Assembly (NCBI RefSeq): GCF_032884065.1
Contig: NW_027062662.1
Location: forward strand, 1,418,552-1,482,551
Source: Artemia franciscana
Lineage: Eukaryota; Arthropoda; Branchiopoda; Anostraca; Artemiidae
Direction of reading: 5' to 3'
Length of the DNA: 64,000 nt
Positions 44,641 to 56,613 of this stretch are shown here, piece by piece (position 1 is the stretch's first letter; each line of letters starts with the position of its first letter). The notes below the pieces were generated by a model. The model was given only the letters and a program-made list of their open reading frames with translations, was not told where the DNA came from and ran no database searches. Position numbers and translations under genes: made by a program.

Positions 44641-45785
44641 GAAAACGGTATTTGTAAAAAATCAGAAAGAGGGGAATTTTTATCCTTGATGTTTTTAAAA
44701 GAAACAAAACATTTTTTAAGATTAAAGGGGGCTTTTTTGCAGATTTGTTTTCTATTTGTTGATGACAATACCCAAAAAATGTATTTTAAAAATCTAGGGA
44801 GGGCAGTTACCCCCCTGTTCCCTACTAATTGGCAAACCATAACAAAATTCCGCATTGGTTAAACTTTCTTTAAGAGTAGACCCGCTGTAAATGAGAATAG
44901 TTGAAGATTCTTTGCTTCTATCTACCTATATAAACTATACTTCTATCTATCTACCTATATAAACCTACCTACCTACCTATCAATTTTTCAATAATCTAAC
45001 GTCGCCAAAATATGAGTTGATTCAATGTAAACAAATTGATGAAAAACCAGCAAGTCGATTTCATACAGTGCGTTAGAGTATCCCTTACCCCACTACCCCT
45101 AACTTCCCCGGATGCAACCCACAAGACATAACAACAAATACTTACCCGGCTACGTATTACTGAAATGCTTATTGACAATTAGGCAAATAACAACAATGAT
45201 AACGTGTATTCCAATAAAAACATAGCTTATTTACTGATTAATACTCAATAATACCGATTAAAATTATTAATACTGGTAAAAGCAGGTAATACTGATTTAA
45301 TATAGATTCAATGTAAACAAATTGATGAAAATCTTAACACATTCATTAAATAGTCACTCATGATTGGGATCACAACAATATTTTGTGACAATGACACATT
45401 ATCGTGAAAAACAAATTTGATTAGCCTGAAGCTGATTTATCTCATGTAAACAACACAAATAATTTATGTTTCCCGTGATCTGATCACGACATCGCCGTCC
45501 GTGTCATCAGGAGCATCTCATCAGATACTAAAAGAAAGCATAAAATAAAATTAAAAAAAATATATATATATATTAAAAAAATGCCTCTTTACACTAAAGT
45601 TTAATGGTTCTTTTACATTTTATTTCTGTTTTTCTTTGATTTTAGAACTCATTTTTTCTATTCATTTCTTTTACATTTTATTTGTTACTTATATTCGTTT
45701 TTCTTAACTATATAGTCAAGATTTTAAAGGAAATTAGAGGTAAAATCCCAAACGTATATTCAGTGAATATTCTAGTTTCTGTACG
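44641..45785. other. Anonymous AT-rich DNA with small microsatellite
   Basis: A CTATCTACCTATATAAAC / ACCTACCTACCT microsatellite is at 44920-44985. A short duplication of ATTCAATGTAAACAAATTGATGAAAA occurs in parts at 45020 and 45307. No gene recognised. Confidence 0.45.
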
Positions 45786-45789
45786 AATC

Positions 45790-46550
45790 TTACGTGATGT
45801 TTTTTACGTATGTGGCAAACAGTTTAAAGAGCCAGAACAAGCTACAACTGATAAGTCTACTAAAAAGTCACAAAAAGGAATTGACATTTTTATACGTAAT
45901 GTTGTAGGGTATGTGAAGAACAATCCAAAGAGCCAGAACGACTGATAAGTCTATTAAAAAGTCACTAAAAGGAATTGACATTTTTATACGTGATGCTGTA
46001 GGGTATGTGACGAACAATCCAAAGAGCCAGAACGAGCTACAACTGATAAGTCTATTAAAAAGTCACTAAAAAGAATTGACATTTTTATACGTGATATTGT
46101 AGGGTATGTGATGAACAATCCAAAGAGCCAGAACGAGCTACAACTGATAAGTCTATTAAAAAGTCACTAAAAGAAATTGACATTTTTATACGTGATGTTG
46201 TAGGGTATGTGACGAACAATCAAAGAGCCAGAAAGACCTACAACTGATAAGTCTATTAGAAAGTCACTAAAAAGAAATTGACATTTTATACGTGATGTTG
46301 TAGGGTATGTGACGAACAACCCAAAGAGCCAGAAAGAGCTACAACTGATAAGTCTATTAAAAAGTCACTAAAAGGAATTGACATTTTTATACGTGTTGTA
46401 GGGTATGTGACGAACAATCCAAAGAGCCAGAACGAGCTACAACTGATAAGTCTATTAAAAAGTCACTAAAAAGGAATTGAAGTTTTTACACGTGATGTTG
46501 TAGGGTATGTGGCCAACAGTCCAAAGAGCCAGAACAAGCTAAAAGCATAT
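45790..46550 (+). repeat. ~100-bp tandem array, 7-8 units
   Basis: TTGACATTTTTATACGTGAT starts recur at 45883, 45977, 46078, 46179, 46280, 46380 and 46479 (periods 94, 101, 101, 101, 100, 99). Each unit continues GTAGGGTATGTGACGAACAA, then AAAGAGCCAGAACGAGCTAC, then AAGTCTATTAAAAAGTCACT. Because ~101 is not a multiple of three, the reading frame changes each unit and no long protein results. The first unit is part of an 87-codon frame. Confidence 0.92.
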
Positions 46551-47225
46551 CAAGATTTCGTCAGATGAGAAACAATACGTTGCTGCAGCGACAAGAACGC
46601 GATGAATTCCCCTAGCAGTATCGACTGTTGGAGCAGTGGAACCCGCTGCTTTTATTCTTCACAAGCCACATAGAAGGTGACTCAGCTTAGGATCGAAGAC
46701 TAAAAGGAAGGACTTCAAAAGACCTTGCATTCGTAGGTAATATTTCAATGAGCGTTCGCTTGTCCTACACAAGATCAGTATACTTAACAAAGAGTTTCAG
46801 GACCTACAGGATCAACACAGATCTACAAAATTTCGGAGAATTTGCTTTTCAAGCGTTATATTAAACAAGAAGATAACTTGTGCAAGCGATCCGTTCAAAG
46901 TTGAGATAGCTCCAGCTCATCTTTTTGCGGTTGGATTGCAAAAAGCTGAGGTCAACGCCCTTGCTACCTGAGAAGCCTGAAAAAACAGCAACATAGAGAA
47001 AAATATTTAGAGGATGCTTCTGTTTTAAGGTCATCCGCAAAAAAAGTAACACAAAATCAAAGAATATTGTTGAAAGAGCAGTTTGGTTTTATGCTTAATT
47101 TGTGTGATTTGCCGCACTTGAGCGCATGTGCTGAACGGATTTTTAGCTCAAGAACCAGAAAACAAAGCTAGAAACAGACTGCAGACTGAGCCAGGATTGA
47201 TCTAGATGTTTCATTAATCCAAGTG
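46551..47225 (+). pseudogene. hAT-like transposase C-terminal relic
   Basis: Decayed frames directly after the ~100-bp array. LLEQWNPLLLFFTSHIEGD near 46627-46685 recalls the mid-C-terminal region of hAT-type transposases. Near 47081-47155 FGFMLNLCDLPHLSACAERIFSS fits the hAT dimerisation motif (LP-x-SA-x-AER-x-FS). Several stops and frameshifts occur between them. hAT transposases are nuclear DDE-type enzymes; no catalytic residue is identifiable here, so the assignment relies on the C-terminal motif. Confidence 0.5.
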
Positions 47226-47499
47226 CATTAGTTAACCTTTAGTATGTTAGCCATTTTTAAACAGGCTTTTTTCCAGAAAATAATAAAGTTCCAGAAAAAA
47301 TGTCCATTATTTTTCTTTTCAGAAATAAAAACTATTATGTGAAAATATGGCACAAAAATAAACCAATAGAGTTCAAGCACACTTTTTAACACGGATGTAT
47401 AGGACAAAGGAGGAAAGCCCAAGTTGATAGCGGCTATCTCGGCTTGTGACCAGTAGGCTACTGTGACGTTTAAAAAAATAATAGAGTGATTATTAGTCA

Positions 47500-48060
47500 T
47501 GTCTCAATTTATGGCCAGCAATGCAAAATTTGAAGAAGACAACGGCGCAGAACAAACAGTTAGTGCCCTTGTCAGTACACTGCAGCCAGTGGGCAGGCTT
47601 AATAGAATCGGCGTCTCAATCCGAGGCCAGTAATGTAAAACTTGAAGAAGACATAAAGATTCGACACAGATAATGGAAAAGCAGTACCCATGGAAAAGCA
47701 GTGTGGCCAGTGTCAATGTTATAGGTTGGGGTATTTCCATTTAAGCCAGTGACATAAAATTTGAATAAGACAATGTTACAGCAAAGATAACAGGTGTCCT
47801 TGTTAAAGCACTATAGCATGTGGGCATGCTTGTGACCAGGATATCTAACCTAGTGGCAAGTAATATAAGGTTTGAAAAAAAAAAACAATGGAAGAAAACA
47901 GACAAACTGGCCATCTCGATTAATGGCCAGTAATTCAAACATGAAGAAGAAAATAGTAAAGAATAGACAATGATTGCACTTTTCAGCATTGCACTGCGGC
48001 CTGGCATCTCAATTTGTATCCCGTAATGTAAGGTCCGAAGAAGACCATGGTACAAGAAAG
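47500..48060 (-). repeat. ~110-bp tandem array, ~6 units
   Basis: Landmark GGCCAGTAATGTAAAATTTG followed by AAGAAGACA recurs near 47512, 47622, 47744, 47851, 47924 and 48018. Units also share GTTAGTGCCCTTGT and GCAGTGTGGCCAGTG-type segments. The antisense frames are repeat translations. Confidence 0.75.
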
Positions 48061-48494
48061 ATAATTAGTACCCTTCTCTGGGACAATTTGAAATTAAATG
48101 CCAAGAAATCTAATTAATCGGTATAAGAATTTTCATCGTGTCCATTTTTCTCTTGTTGATACAATAAGGATTTCATAAAACACAGTCTACGAACAAAAAT
48201 ACTAATACAAAGGTACGTGCCCAAAAAAAGGGAGTAACAGGATGTGCTTCCCACAATATCTCAAAATGTCCACAAATTTTCAACAACAGGATTCTAGATT
48301 TGCTATTTCCTTCGTACTTTTTATGTTATTTTTTAATTGGCTCTCCCTATCCCAATGTTCTTTTATCCCTACCTTGCTCTCTCTATGCCTGCTTAGTTTA
48401 ACCAAAGAGAGAAAAAAAAGATTAAGTGATGAAAGTGGGCTTTAACTTTACTGATTTATTTTTATGACGTCAATCGCAATATTTTTTTAAGCGT
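48061..48494. other. Anonymous DNA
   Basis: Nothing recognised. Confidence 0.4.
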
Positions 48495-49110
48495 ATCAAA
48501 CAGTTAGCGAACTGTAAGTAGAAAGCGACTCGGATCAATATTAACCGAAACTCTAAAAAGAATTGGCTTTAGATATATCAAAAGAATTGGCTTTTTGTGT
48601 TGATTCCAAATATATTTATTGCATTAAGTTTACTGTAACCTATCAAAAACTAAGAGCCTGAAAAATTTTTCTTGATTTTTAAAAATGGGAAACACCCCAA
48701 AAGTCAAGCAATTTTAATAAAAATCGCACCATCAGGTTCAGCGTAGAACAAAGATCACGGATGCGAGTTTATTAGTCTTTTTGTTTGTTTGTTTTCACCC
48801 GGGATGATCGTATTAACCAATGGTCCTAGAATACCAGAAGAGCGCATGTTCTAACCAAAATCAGAAGTTCTATTGTCCTTTTTAAATTATCAAAAAGATT
48901 AAAACTTAAAAATGAACAGAGATTATTCCGTATACGAGGGGGTGGCCGCCTCCTAAACATTTTTCTCTTGATGCTAAAGTTTGGCTTTTTGTCCCGATTC
49001 TTTAATTCTCAGCGGCTTCTGAATCACAAGGCTGTTTAAATAGAATAAGATGTTTTTTTTTAATGTAGCTCCTTACCTCCAGTTGAAAAAACTGTTTTTT
49101 AATGTTAAAA
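48495..49110 (+). mobile_element. GTAAGGAG-family repeat, copy 6 (decayed)
   Basis: Starts TATCAAACAGTTAGCGAACTG (hairpin reduced) at about 48495. Shortened body with AAAACTAAGAGCCTGAAAA, GGTCCTAGAAT, GATTATTCCGTATACGAGG, then TAGCTCCTTACCTCCAGTTG at the end. Heavily diverged. Confidence 0.6.
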
Positions 49111-50450
49111 AGGGATGTCAAATAGTCCTGTCTTTTTATCGTTGTCGTATTTATTGTTGCTCTGTAAATTTATAAGCAAGTAAAAAGAAAGAAAAGTTTT
49201 CGATTCAAGATATTATTTATTTCTATGTTTCTTCGGTTTAATTTAGCCTAGAAATAACAATTTAACAAACACTGACAATTTTTTTCTTCAAAACCAACCA
49301 TCCTATTCCAGTACAGTGAAACATTTACGCAGGAAGAGGGACAGATTCTGCTGTCCGTTGTTGCGTTCACTTTTCACGTTCGCGTTTCAGTTCAAACATT
49401 CTCCTGTCCAATTTTCCCAAATTCTTTCCAGTATTTTTTAAAATAATTTACCACTTTGACAAATATTCCCCCCTCCAAGAAAATCCCTCATACATGCTTG
49501 TGAACAGCAAAGTTTATTTCCAATTAACACAACGAAATCCAATCCAGAAATTCCTTCACAAACCCTTGATAGCGTCCCTGTGGACATCTTGAACATTCGT
49601 TGGTTCTATCGCTAAATTGTAATCTCTTGATATAGTAATATTTGATAGTATAAATATTTGTAATAGTCGGTGGATTATAAATGATGGATAGATAGGTGGT
49701 GGATTACTTCGGATTTAGTTGTACATAAGCCCTGAAATTTAATTTTTGACCTATTTTCTACTAAAATGAATCAATAAAGAATGGGCCACTCACATAATTT
49801 GGGGCCCTGGCCCCTTTGGGTACGTGGTATCTTAAAATCCCGGATATTAGGTATAGACAGGGGATAGAAGAAGGGCTCTTCATACGTGCCTGTATATCAG
49901 CATAAGAATACAAACAAACAAAAAACAGGATAATCGGCAGGCCAAGTTCTTCTTCGGTGACCTTTTTTACAGTTATTACACGAGAGTAGTTCTTTATGTT
50001 GTTTTTGAAGTTTACTCCTCTGCTTCATTTCGTCGACTTCAACTTATTTTCATTTTTTTTTCTTTGCACTGAGGATGGCTGAGTGGAAATTTTTGGGTCT
50101 CGGATAGAATAATTACATTGTTTCTGTGTTTTTACAGGGGCTCGTTTTTGTTTCATTATTATTTTGTTTTGTACATTTTCTCTTATTATCAGCTTCTAAC
50201 CTTCAAATCATCGAAAAATATTCTGTTGTTGGCAAATTTGTTCCTACATAAAAAAAAACTATAGCGAAAAACAAACAAAATACCCTTAAACACCCCCTCC
50301 CCCTTAAAAAAAAAACATATTTGAAACATTGCTGATATTTTTCGTGCTTTTATACAACCCAGATGCTGTTTTTATTCCAAACAGGGTGAATTAACCTTCC
50401 GCTCGACATACTTGAATAGCAAGAACTTAAGGGAAATGGCAACTTTTTCC
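49111..50450. other. Anonymous DNA
   Basis: No gene or repeat family recognised. Confidence 0.4.
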
Positions 50451-50454
50451 CGAA

Positions 50455-50940
50455 AAAGTAATTAAAATAAAATATAAGCGAAAATTTTGGCTCTGTGCCC
50501 AGTAGTTGTCCGCAGTGAAATAGAGAGAAAAATAACGACGAACTAGAAACAAGGAAAGACAAACTGAGTTCAAATTTTAATGGACGATGGAAATGGGGAA
50601 GGAGGTTAAGACAAGATAATAAAATAGAGGGTTGAGAGAGGATAAAAAGAACAGAAGGGAAGTAAAAAGTTGGAATTTTATAGAACAAGAAAATAAAAGT
50701 TATTAAGAAGCAAAGTTGCCATCACAAATGATTTTATCACAATTTCAAGCGATTTTTCATATTATCTACAAAAATAACTAAATCAGCACATAAATCACGC
50801 ACATCGAGCGATTTTTCATATTATCTACAAAAATAACTAAATCAGCACATAAATCACTAGATTATTGAAGAAAATCACTAGATCGACCAAAGAATCACTA
50901 AAATCTAATGTTTTTGTCTCGACGGGTGACAACCCTGTTA
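50455..50940 (+). repeat. ~480-bp direct repeat, left copy
   Basis: From TAATTAAAATAAAATATAAG to GACAACCCTGTTAAAAAGCC. Contains an internal ~57-bp duplication (GCGATTTTTCATATTATCTA... at about 50750 and 50807) that is single in the right copy. The 112-codon antisense frame has no family resemblance. Confidence 0.85.
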
Positions 50941-50984
50941 AAAAGCCTTAGCAAATCAAGGCTTATAACTATAATTTGTTTATT

Positions 50985-51180
50985 CTCTTCTCAACGCCCC
51001 GCTCTTTACGCTAAAGTTTTTTACTGTTTAATAAAGTAGAATTGAGAGAAAAAGTCAAACTTTAGCGTAAAGAGCGGGGCGTTGAGAAGGGAACAGCCCC
51101 TTTCATACACGGAGTAATTTCTGTTCGTTTTAAGTTTTAATGTCGCTCCTTACCTTCAGTTAAAAAAAAAATAGTTTTTT
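50985..51180. mobile_element. GTAAGGAG stem-loop block between direct repeats
   Basis: Left arm TCTCAACGCCCCGCTCTTTA then CGCTAAAG; right arm CTTTAGCGTAAAGAGCGGGG followed by CGTTGAGAAGGG, then TCGTTTTAAGTTTTAATGTC and GCTCCTTAC. The left arm is only about 35 nt, shorter than the right. Confidence 0.75.
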
Positions 51181-51183
51181 TGT

Positions 51184-51625
51184 GTAATTAAAATAAAATA
51201 TAAAGAAAATATTTACTCTGTGACCAGTAGTTGTCCGCAGTGAAATAGAGAAAAAAAAAATAACGACGAACTAGAAACAAAGAAAGACAAACTGAGTTCC
51301 AATTTTAATGGACGATGGAAATGGGGAAGGAGGTTAAGACAAGATAATAAAAATAGAGGGTAGAGAGAGCATAAAAAGTACAGAAGGGAAGTAAAAAGTT
51401 GGAATTTTATAGAGCAAGAAAATAAAAGTTATTAAGAAGCAAAGTTGCCATCACTAATGATTTTATCACTATTTCAAGCGATTTTTCATATTGCCTCAGA
51501 AAAATCACTAAATCAGTACATAAATCACTAGATTATTGAAGAAAATCACTAGATCGACCAAAGAATCACTAAAATCTAATTTTTTGTTTCAACGGGCGAC
51601 AACCCTGTTAAAAAGCATTAGCAAA
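51184..51625 (+). repeat. ~480-bp direct repeat, right copy
   Basis: Matches 50455-50940 along its length with scattered substitutions, minus the internal ~57-bp duplication. Confidence 0.85.
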
Positions 51626-52765
51626 TCAGGGCTTATGACAGCAATTTTTTTTATTTCTTCATAAAAAGTTTTTTAACATCAGGCAATGTCTCAGTTATTA
51701 CTTACACTTCATCATTATGTGAGCTTATTCCCATTGAAAGAATAGCCTAATTTATGATGGTGTCTTTTTCATATGATCGCAAACGTTTAAAGTGAAGAAA
51801 AAACGAACATCAATTTCAGATTTATCGCAATTTTTATCTTCTGGATTCACCACAGGGCAAGTATGCTTAGCAGACCATGTGTTGTGCATCCCTGGCCAAA
51901 TATTTTGACCATCTAATGAATCTGAATTAACCGTAGCACGATGCGATCATGGTTATTACAAAGCAAAACAACGAGACAAAAAACATAATAGCTTTGAAAT
52001 TTTTTTTACAGCAATATTTTTCTCAAATTTTGCAAAGGTTTTATAATAATATAAGATTTGTAATACAATAACATAAAAATCTTTAAAGAAATCAAACAAG
52101 TAATAAATCAGTTATTAAGTCTAAAACCTCTAAATTAAACATGGCTAAGGATGTCTCCTTCCTCAAGCCTCATCACAATTATATATTTCATTTTGTTACA
52201 AATATTTTACAAACTTAACAACCTGACATAGCCCTCTTCCTCCCCCGAAGCCAATTACTACATGAAGCGTCTTAATTCGGTGGATAAGGTGTTTTCAAGG
52301 TTGAGGAAGAGTTTTGCTGTGGAGGTCATAGGGTGTATAAATAATACTCCGCCTTTTTAGTTCTTACCCCTACATCCCAGCCACCCAGAATAATTTTATG
52401 CATAGCTTCATGATTCTTTTTATGTCTTTTTTTTGCGAAGATACAAGAAAGTGTTTTTTAATCCCAGGGGGAACAGGGACGTACTCAAGAAGGAAGGATA
52501 CTCATGACCTGCCTCCCCCCAAAAAAAAAATTCCCCCGACTTATGGATTTTTCTACTTGAAATTATCCATACGTGCTTGACAAGAGGGGGGAATGTTTTT
52601 TCAATTCTTTGGCACCGCTACGTTTTCACTCTAGAGTGTTAATCATTTATCTTGGTCAACAGAGTAGGCAACTCACATAGAGGAAAAAGTTTGACAGGGC
52701 CAAAACACAAAAAATAAGGCAAAAGTAGGAAGAAGTAAAACCGAAAAAGAAATGAACCAGCCAAC
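51626..52765. other. Anonymous DNA downstream of the Awh exon
   Basis: If Awh has a further 3' exon it should lie here or lower on the minus strand, but I cannot identify one. No repeat family recognised. Confidence 0.4.
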
Positions 52766-52970
52766 CTTGAGTCGTTTCCATTGGAGTTGCGGGCTGATTA
52801 TGTGAATCATAATAAATTTGAGAATTGAACCCAGGACTGTGCATATCAGGTTGATCCATTCTTAACGTTGGAGGTTCTACCACAGAGGTAATGCTGCTTC
52901 CTCTTTGACGAGAATGTGGCTTGTTTGTGAGGTGCTTTTTGTGGCGGGCACGCATATTTTGAAACCATAC
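52766..52970 (-). CDS. Awh: Awh (Lhx6/8-type) homeobox exon, C-terminal part
   Basis: Exon begins after the acceptor TTATTTCCAG at 52971-52980 and in phase 0 reads VWFQNMRARHKKH, the DNA-contacting end of homeodomain helix 3 with the invariant W, F, N and R. It continues as a polar tail (LTNKPHSRQRGSSITSVVEP, then QPDMHSPGFNSQIYYDSHNQ) to TTQ. The following in-frame residues become hydrophobic and intron-like, so I end the exon at 52766, with a weak donor CAAG|GTTGGC; reading on would stop at 52656. RARHKKH matches vertebrate Lhx6/8; Met after WFQN is unusual (Ser or Cys in relatives I know). The product would be a nuclear transcription factor of the LIM-homeodomain class. Exon start is secure, exon end less so. 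Confidence 0.85.
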
Positions 52971-53589
52971 CTGGAAATAATCACTTATAAATCACCATTT
53001 GGACATTAAGAATTTATAAGAAAAACAATCATAATTCGTGACTAAATCGTACAATTAGTCCAAAACAATCAGTCAAAATATTTATTCATTAAATATTAGT
53101 CAATAAAAATTCTTTAGCATAATCAAAAACTATTAGTATAATTATATTGTTGTTATTATTGTTATTAAATCACAGCTAAATTATTACAATAAAAAGTTTT
53201 GTCAATAAAAAAAAATAAACCAGTTAATTTTAAAGAAATAATTAAATGCAAAATTAGTTAAAAATGTCAAATGTAAAAATGTCAAAAATGTCAAATGTTG
53301 GATCTGCAAATTTTGAGTTTGCAGATCCAACGGTTAGCTTTGTAAATTATTTTAAGTTCTATACAATATTTTATTTAGCTAAGCAAGTTACATTGGTCAT
53401 AAAGATAGTCATAGTTAAAACTTATTTAGTTATTTTTGTCGTTTATAAGATTTTGTTACATTTATTTTACTTTAAATTTTTATTCAGTTATAAAAATAAT
53501 TTGGTTATATAAATAATATTTAGTTAAATATATATTAGTTTGCAACTGCATCTGTTGTATTTACTTTTTTATTGACACATTTTTATGTT

Positions 53590-55280
53590 GATGTTATCAA
53601 ACAGGTAAGGAGCGACCCGGCTCAATAGTAAACAAACTCTAAAAAACAGAATTTTACTGCTAAAATATCCATCAAAAGTTACAAGTCTGAATAGTACTTT
53701 GTCATCAAAAGTTACAAGTCTGAAAAAAGTTGCCTTAATTTAGAAAATAGGGGAAAACACCCCCTAAAAGTCACATAATCTTAACGAAAATCACACCATT
53801 GCATTCGGCGTATCAGAGAACCCTATAGCAAAATTTTCAAGCTCCTATCTACACAAATGTGGAATTTCATATTTTTTGCCAGAAGACAAATCACGTGTGC
53901 GTGTTTATTTGTTTGTTTGTGTTTTTTTTTCCCAGGAGTCATCGTATCGACCAAGTGGTCCTAGAATGTCGCAAGAGGGCTCATTCTAACAGAAATGAAA
54001 AGTTCTAGTGCCCTTTTTAAGTGACCAAAAAATTGGAGGGCACCTAGGCCCCCTCCCACGCTGATTTTTTCTCCAAAGTCAACAGATCAAAATCTTGAGA
54101 TAACCATTTTGTTCCGCATAATCAAAAACCATAATAACTATGTCTTTGGGAATGACTTACTCCCCCAGAGTCCCTGGGGGAGGGGCTACATGTTGCAAAC
54201 TTCGACCAGTGTTTACATATAATAATGGTTATTGGGAAGTGTACAGTCGTTTTCAGGGGATTTTTTTTTGGTTTTGGGGGTGGGGTTGAGGGGAGGGGGC
54301 TATGTGGGAGGATCTTTCATAGGAGAAATATGTCATGGGGGAACAGAAATTCAATGAAAAGGGCGCAGAATTTTCTAAAATTACTATAAAAAAACAATGG
54401 AAAAATAAACATGGAAGTTTTTTCAATTGAAAGTAAAGAGTAGCATTGAAACTTAAAACGAACAGAGATTATTACGCATATCGGGGGTTCTAAAAATACT
54501 TTAGCATAAAGAGCGAGGTATTTAGGAGGAGATAAATACCTCGCTCTTTATGCTATAGTATTTTTAGTAATTTCAACTATTTATTCTACGGCCTTTCTGA
54601 TTCAGGGGTCATTCTTAAAGAATTGGGACAAAACTTACGATTTAGTGTAAAGAACGAGGTATTAACGAGGGTACAAAACCCCCTTATATACATAATAAAA
54701 ATTAAAGAACATAAAAGTTTGTTACGTAAGTTAATTCTTAAGTTACGTATATTTTTTACTAATAAAAAAATTCGTTAAAAATTAAAATTAATAGTTGCCT
54801 TTTATGTAACCGAAAAATTGCATGGCAACTAGGCCTCCTTCCCCATCCCTTATTTCTCAAAATTGTCTGATCAAAACTAAGAGAAAGCCATTTAGCCAAA
54901 AAAGGAATTAATATGCAAATTTCATTTTAATAATTAATGTGTGGAGAGCCAAAATCAAACATGCATTAATTCAAAAACGTTCAGAAATTACATAAAAAAA
55001 CTAGTCTTTTTAACTGAAAGTAAGGAGCAACAATAAAACTTAAAGCGAACAGAAATTACTCTGTATATGAAATGGGTTGTCCCCTCCGCAATCCCTCGCT
55101 CTTTACGCTGAAGTTTGACTCTTTGCCACAATTCTGCTTTTTAAAACAATTAAAAGCTTTAGCGTAAAGAGCGAGGGATTGCGGAGGGGACAACCCAGTT
55201 CATATACGGATTAATTTATGTTCGTTTTAAGTTTTAATGTCGCTCCTTACTTTCAGTTAAAAAAAAACTGTTTTTTTTGT
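53590..55280 (+). mobile_element. GTAAGGAG-family repeat, copy 7 (in the Awh intron)
   Basis: Nearly complete copy inside the 52971-56613 intron, opposite to the gene. The start has lost the hairpin: TTATCAAACAGGTAAGGAGC at 53596 joins the flank directly to GTAAGGAGCGACCCGG. The body matches copy 1 over most of its length, including the inner inverted repeat (54498-54562). The terminal stem-loop block at about 54995-55275 is complete, with long arms. A short duplication (CATCAAAAGTTACAAGTCTG, at 53671 and 53703) is private to this copy. Confidence 0.8.
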
Positions 55281-56370
55281 GTAATTACCTCAAACACGAA
55301 GCCACTCAAATCAAGAAATACTATCATAACATCCTAAATATTTTTTAATATCATTATTCTGACTACACGAAAATTTATCCAAAAAGTCAGGGTTACACGC
55401 ACTAAGTATAAATATAAGGGGAGGGAGGGAGTAAACAATTTACAGTATAGAGAATTGTTACAGGAGAAAGGAGGAGTAAACACACAAGTTATACCCAAAT
55501 AAAAGAAGACGAGACGCTTTGGTAAGTATAAAGATTAAACCCCACACATGAACTTAAAGAATGAAGGGTTGTTAAACAGTAATTTGATCCATATTCCTTG
55601 ACAATACCACCTAACCAATATATAGTCAATGTCCATGAGTCTGGACAACGAGCCACAATCATCAACGTATCTATAAAGTTTTCCTAGACGGACAGAACCT
55701 TAGACATGGAAAAAAATTTAAAGTTTCAGGTTTAAAAGTACTTCCTTATTAGCTAGAACACACTCGAGGATTTTGATTGCAAAGATCAGACAATTACCGG
55801 TTTTTACCTTCTGTCTACCAGACAATTAGCTTTGGTTCCGTAGAGATTTGCGTTGCAGGTATATTTTTGTAAAATATTTAATATATAAAGATGGTACTTT
55901 GGGTAGGTTAGGTTTTTAATATAATGAGTTCTGAGCGGCCCCCCGTCCATAATTTTGTGATGTAGTTTCCAAAATTTTTTTACTAAACTAATATATTTTC
56001 ATCATATTTTGGTATTTTCATTATGATTAACCTAAATTAAATTCTTGAGTGTGCACTAGTTAACAAGGAAGTACTGCTTTAAATTTTCTCTTGGGGATCT
56101 TTCAAGGGGGGGAGGGAGACGAGTTTAATCGACAGAATCGTCCCAAGGTACCATCCATAATCGGCCCTGTGTATATGCATGGCTACGGTCATTGTCTTTT
56201 TAGAAAAAAACAACTTTTTTTTTACGTGCGAAGAAAATAAAAATATAGTTTTACTTTTCCATTCCGTGAAATATAAGCGATGTTGTACACCATAATTTAT
56301 GATCCAAAGCACAATGCAAATACATGTGTATATTAGCAAATATACCTCTCACCATACGAAAATTTTTTTA

Positions 56371-56371
<1 letters not shown>
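55281..56371. other. Awh intron, anonymous part
   Basis: Intron sequence without recognisable coding. A TTGGGTAGGTTAGGTT stretch occurs at 55899-55915. Confidence 0.45.

Positions 56372-56427
<56 letters not shown>
56372..56427. repeat. (TA)n microsatellite
   Basis: About 55 bp of TA alternation in the Awh intron. Confidence 0.97.
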
Positions 56428-56431
<4 letters not shown>

Positions 56432-56613
56432 CCTGAAAACTATATCATATATCTTATGTTTAGAATTTAGTTTCTATGTAAATACTAAAAAGGATGAATT
56501 TATTAAAAAGCAAGCTTACATGAGGGTTGGGACAACAAAATCTCGATTCACAATACAGTAGTATACAGTGCAATACAATATAGAAGAGGGAAAATGACAT
56601 AAAATGAGATTAC

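Noticed and set aside
52656..52765. Hydrophobic extension of the Awh C-terminal frame to the stop at 52656
   Set aside because: A membrane-like tail is implausible for a nuclear homeodomain protein; a donor at 52765 is likelier, though weak, so this stays uncertain.
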